Shown here: one piece after another, positions 60,990 through 64,000 of the stretch
How positions within the stretch are numbered: position 1 is the stretch's first letter
How the letters are laid out: each line of letters begins with the position of its first letter
Assembly (NCBI RefSeq): GCF_003702705.1
Contig: NZ_QZMN01000007.1
Span: 62,001-126,000, forward strand
DNA from: Ornithinimicrobium cerasi
GTDB lineage: Bacteria; Actinomycetota; Actinomycetes; Actinomycetales; Dermatophilaceae
Direction: 5' to 3'
Length of the DNA stretch: 64,000 nucleotides
Made by a program: the position numbers and the translations under genes
The notes under the pieces: model-generated
What the model saw: only the letters and a program-made list of their open reading frames with translations
Told to the model about the DNA's origin: nothing
Database searches by the model: none

Positions 60990-62495
60990 TCAGCTCGACG
61001 ACCGGAGCCGCACGGTGAACCGCACGACGGTCCCGTGCGGCTCACGTGTCTCCCAGCCGATCTGGCCCCGGAGATCTGAGATGAGGGCCTCGACGATCTG
61101 CATACCCAGCCCCGAGCGGTCGGGTCCGCCCGGGTCCGGCAGCCCGGCACCGTTGTCACCGACCGTCACCTCGAGCCGCTCCTCGGCCCCGCTCCGCAGC
61201 CGCCTGGCCCCGACGAGGACCCGAGGGGGATCGACCGAGGCCACCTCCAGCGGCGGCCCCTCCTCGAAACCGTGCTCCACCGCGTTGTGCACGAGCTCGG
61301 CAAGGATCATCGCGAGGTGGGTCGCGTCCTCCGCGCGGAGCTCGCCGAAGGTGCCGCGAAGCTCGGTCGCCACGACTGTGCGGGTCGCGGCCACCTCCAC
61401 CGTCGCCCGGAGGATGCGGGTCGCGACCTCGTCGAAGTCCACCTGCTCGGTCAGGCCGTGGCTCAGGGTGTCGTGGACCAGGGCCACGGTGGACAACCGT
61501 CGTCCGGCCTCGGCGAGCGCCGCACGGGCGGCAGGGTCGTCGAGCCGGCGGGACTGCAGCCGTAGCAGCGCGGCGACCGTCTGCAGGTTGTTCTTGACGC
61601 GGTGGTGGATCTCCCGGATCGTCGCGTCCTTGCTCAGCAGCTCTCGTTCGCGACGCCGGATCTCGCTGACGTCCCGGAGCAGCAGGAGCGCCCCCACCCG
61701 GCCCCCGGCCTGGACCAGCGGGACCGAGCGGAGCGTGAGGTTGATGCCACCCGTCTCCAGCTCGGTCCCCCAGGGTGCCCTCCCGGTGAGCACGAGGGGG
61801 ACGGTCTCGTCCAGGGTCGTGCCCTCGACCAGCCGACCGGTGACGATCTCCGACAGGTCCGCCCCGTTGACCTGGTCCGTGTGGCCCAGCCGGCGCAGGG
61901 CGGAGACGGCGTTGGGGCTGGCGTAGTCGATCTTGCCCTCGGCGGTGAGGCGGATCACCCCGTCACCCACCCGCGGGGTGCCGCGTCCGACACCGACGGC
62001 CGCTCCCTCCACGGGGAAGGCGCCCTCGGCGATCATCGAGAACAGCTGCTGGCTGATCTGCAGGTAGTTCACCTCCAGACCGCCCTGCTGACGCATGTTC
62101 TGCAGGTCCGTGTGCCGGATGAGGACGGCGATGGCACGGCCCTTGCGCACCACCGGGACGTACTGCTCCCGCACGTAGCCCAGGCCGTCGGGGGTCACGG
62201 CGCGACCCGTCTCGAAGACCTGGGTCAGCCACCCCTGGCGGGCCGGTTCCGGCGGGCGCCCGACGACGTCGTCGTGGTAGAAGTTGGGCCCGGTCGTCGG
62301 GCGTGCGTGGGCGGCGAGGAACCACGGCGAGAGGTCCGGGTCGTCGGTGTCGTCCAGCTGCACGGGCAGCCACAGGGTGAGGTCGGCGAAGGACAGGTCG
62401 GCGACCATCTGCCAGTCACCGACCAGCCGGTGCAGCCAGTCGACGTCCGCGGGCGACAACGTGCTCCGCGACAGGGTCTCGCGCAAGGTCGGCAC
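60990..62495 (-). CDS. pdtaS: PdtaS-type sensor histidine kinase
   Basis: This 501-residue soluble kinase has an N-terminal GAF-like H_kinase_N domain, a PAS-like domain (about 185-300, RLTAEGKIDYASPNAVSALR), a HisKA_2 dimerisation helix with phospho-acceptor EIHHRVKNNLQTVAALLRLQ, and a HATPase (AELVHNAVEHGFEEGPP, DNGAGLPDPGG, GLGMQIVEALISDLRG). Its partner in mycobacteria is the antiterminator PdtaR, which is not in the window. GTG 62495 is preceded by TAGAGT at exactly 6 bases (leaderless). Gene pair with whiB1 is conserved in actinobacteria. Confidence 0.93.
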   Translation of the reverse strand: MPTLRETLSRSTLSPADVDWLHRLVGDWQMVADLSFADLTLWLPVQLDDTDDPDLSPWFLAAHARPTTGPNFYHDDVVGRPPEPARQGWLTQVFETGRAVTPDGLGYVREQYVPVVRKGRAIAVLIRHTDLQNMRQQGGLEVNYLQISQQLFSMIAEGAFPVEGAAVGVGRGTPRVGDGVIRLTAEGKIDYASPNAVSALRRLGHTDQVNGADLSEIVTGRLVEGTTLDETVPLVLTGRAPWGTELETGGINLTLRSVPLVQAGGRVGALLLLRDVSEIRRRERELLSKDATIREIHHRVKNNLQTVAALLRLQSRRLDDPAARAALAEAGRRLSTVALVHDTLSHGLTEQVDFDEVATRILRATVEVAATRTVVATELRGTFGELRAEDATHLAMILAELVHNAVEHGFEEGPPLEVASVDPPRVLVGARRLRSGAEERLEVTVGDNGAGLPDPGGPDRSGLGMQIVEALISDLRGQIGWETREPHGTVVRFTVRLRSSS

Positions 62496-62529
62496 GAGCG
62501 CACTCTAACCCTGCCGAGGGGCCCCGCCG

Positions 62530-64000
62530 TCAGTCGCCGGCGGCCCCCTGGCGCACCAGGCCGCGCAGCGTGCGCAGCGCGACGGAGATAGGCGCAAGAC
62601 CCGGGTCCTCGAGCTCACCCACCGACCCCAGCAGCTGGCTGGTGCGGTTGATGGCGGCCCGGTTCTCCACCATCCACTCCCGCACCCGCTCCACCGAGTC
62701 CGAGCCGGGGGTGGTGCGTTCGGCCACCGTCCTCGCGAGGCCCCGCATCACGCCGTAGATGTCGTCACGGAGCGCGCCGCGGGCGAGCGAGGACCACCGG
62801 TCCGTGCGCGGCAGGGCGGAGACGTGGGTGAGGAGCTGGTCGAGGCGGAATGCCTCGGACACCCCGAAGTAGACCTCGGCGATCTCCTCGGTGTCCCGGT
62901 CCATCGCCATCGCCAGCTCGACGACGTCGAGCAGCGAGAAGCTGTCCAGCAGCGCGGCGTAGCGCCGGGCGAGCGGGGCAGGCACGCCCTGCTCCTCCGC
63001 CCAGTCGACCCGTTCCTGCCACCGTTCGCGCTCGGAGCCCTGCAGCATCTCCCCGAAGTGCGGCACGAGAGCCTGCACGCTGGGCGCGAACTGCGCGATC
63101 TCCTCGTCCATCCCGCTGCTGAGCGAGCGGTTGTTGAGGAACCAGCGCACAGCACGGTCGATGAGCCGCCGGAACTCGAGGTAGAGCTCGGTCTGGGTGT
63201 CGGTGTCCACGACGTTGTCCAGCGCCTCGACCTGGGCCATGTACCCGGGCAGGTCGAAGACGGCGCGCACGACGTGGAACGCCCTCGCGATCTGGGTCAG
63301 GGTGGCACCGGTCTCGTCCGCCGCCCGGTAGGCGAAGCTCACCCCACCCCGGTTGACCATCGCGTTCGCGATCTCGTTGACGATGATCTGCGTCCGGAGG
63401 GGGTGCCCGAGGATCTGGTCGTGGGCGCGTTCGCGCAGCGGCTCCGGGAAGTAGGTGAGCAGCGTCTCGGTCATCGCGGGGTCGTCGGCCAGCCCGCTGC
63501 CGTTCAGCGCCTCCTTGAGACCGAGCTTGGCGTAGGCGACGAGCACCGAGAACTCCGGGCTGGTCAGACCGGTGCCCTCCTTGGCACGCCGGTCCCACTC
63601 CCTGCGGTCCGGCAGGAACTCCAGGGCCGGGTCGAGGCCCGCGCTCTCGGCCAGGTAGGGGATGAGGCGCCGGTGCACCGGGGCCATCACCTCGCGCTGG
63701 ATGCGGCTGTTGCCGATGAGGACGTTCTGGTCGTAGTTGTGCCGCAGCACCTTGGCCGCGACCTCCTCCGTCATCGAGGACAGCAGCGCGTCCCGGTCCT
63801 CCATCGTCATGCGGCCCTCGGTGACCAGGGGGGTGAGGGCGATCTTGATGTTGACCTCGTGGTCGGAGCTGTCCACGCCCGCGGAGTTGTCGATCGCGTC
63901 GGTGTTGACGTGCACGCCGCGCAGGGCGGCCTCCACCCGGCCGAGCTGGCTCAGCCCGAGGTTGCCCCCCTCGCCGACGACCCGCACGCGCAGGTCCTGC
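62530..64000 (-). CDS. gdh: NAD-glutamate dehydrogenase (large class), C-terminal part
   Basis: The frame is open to the right window edge and the visible 489 residues are the C-terminal third of the about 1,600-residue NAD-dependent glutamate dehydrogenase. It contains the dinucleotide site region QDLRVRVVGEGGNLGLSQLG, DNSAGVDSSDHEVNIKIALT, then the helical tail (TETLLTYFPEPLRERAHDQI, WSSLARGALRDDIYGVMRGL). It oxidises glutamate to 2-oxoglutarate. The start lies beyond 64000. Confidence 0.93.
   Translation of the reverse strand, partial: QDLRVRVVGEGGNLGLSQLGRVEAALRGVHVNTDAIDNSAGVDSSDHEVNIKIALTPLVTEGRMTMEDRDALLSSMTEEVAAKVLRHNYDQNVLIGNSRIQREVMAPVHRRLIPYLAESAGLDPALEFLPDRREWDRRAKEGTGLTSPEFSVLVAYAKLGLKEALNGSGLADDPAMTETLLTYFPEPLRERAHDQILGHPLRTQIIVNEIANAMVNRGGVSFAYRAADETGATLTQIARAFHVVRAVFDLPGYMAQVEALDNVVDTDTQTELYLEFRRLIDRAVRWFLNNRSLSSGMDEEIAQFAPSVQALVPHFGEMLQGSERERWQERVDWAEEQGVPAPLARRYAALLDSFSLLDVVELAMAMDRDTEEIAEVYFGVSEAFRLDQLLTHVSALPRTDRWSSLARGALRDDIYGVMRGLARTVAERTTPGSDSVERVREWMVENRAAINRTSQLLGSVGELEDPGLAPISVALRTLRGLVRQGAAGD

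Overview
The window comes from a very GC-rich actinobacterial chromosome. Single-chain WhiB1, a PdtaS-type sensor kinase next to whiB1, the NAD-dependent 180-kDa-class glutamate dehydrogenase, a 10-methyl fatty acid pair (tmsA/tmsB-like) and many leaderless genes point to Micrococcales, probably an Intrasporangiaceae/Ornithinimicrobium/Serinicoccus-like organism. That placement is inference from gene content; no 16S gene is present.

Positions 1 to about 26,165 are the right-hand part of an integrated siphovirus. In order it carries a broken-off HTH gene at the window edge, terminase small and large subunits, an HNH endonuclease, portal, MuF-like minor capsid protein, scaffold, major capsid protein, head-tail connectors, head closure, tail completion and tail terminator proteins, the tail tube, tail assembly chaperones G and GT (joined by a canonical C CCA AAA -1 frameshift site), a tape measure with an exact 27-residue repeat, tail hub proteins, a PIG-L/LmbE deacetylase, an SGNH-domain tail protein, a lysis module (amidase-like endolysin, holin-like and small membrane proteins, a cell-wall-binding-repeat protein) and two reverse-strand genes that look lysogen-expressed: an exported SGNH hydrolase and a small HTH protein beside the attachment site. 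Integrase, repressor and replication genes must lie to the left of the window.

The prophage ends inside comEC: the reading frame resumes at the conserved G-[SA]-N-V-A core of the ComEC channel and continues through the metallo-beta-lactamase-like domain. The lysogen therefore has a split competence-channel gene.

From 27.9 to 64 kb the chromosome is ordinary but informative: a LysR regulator, a single-chain PheS-like ligase, degV, leuS behind a leucine-codon leader peptide and intrinsic terminator (a textbook attenuator), rpsT, tmsB-tmsA, holA, a DinG-type helicase, fdhD, a GH63-like glucosidase, hflX, an AbiEi/DUF559-type protein, an RsmC-like methyltransferase, miaA, ppsR-ppdK-fhuF-like, a surface-polysaccharide operon (GT2, membrane protein, GT-A plus pyruvyltransferase fusion), an amidohydrolase, whiB1, pdtaS and the end of the glutamate dehydrogenase gene. 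Two small genes are frameshifted (a three-helix membrane protein and a GNAT acetyltransferase).

The least explained signal is a 9-mer, GGTATGCCG. I find 14 perfect copies, in both orientations, inside and between genes, in about 38 kb of host DNA and none in the 26 kb of prophage. It behaves like a genome-wide signature word (uptake-sequence-like or HIP1-like) that the phage has not acquired.
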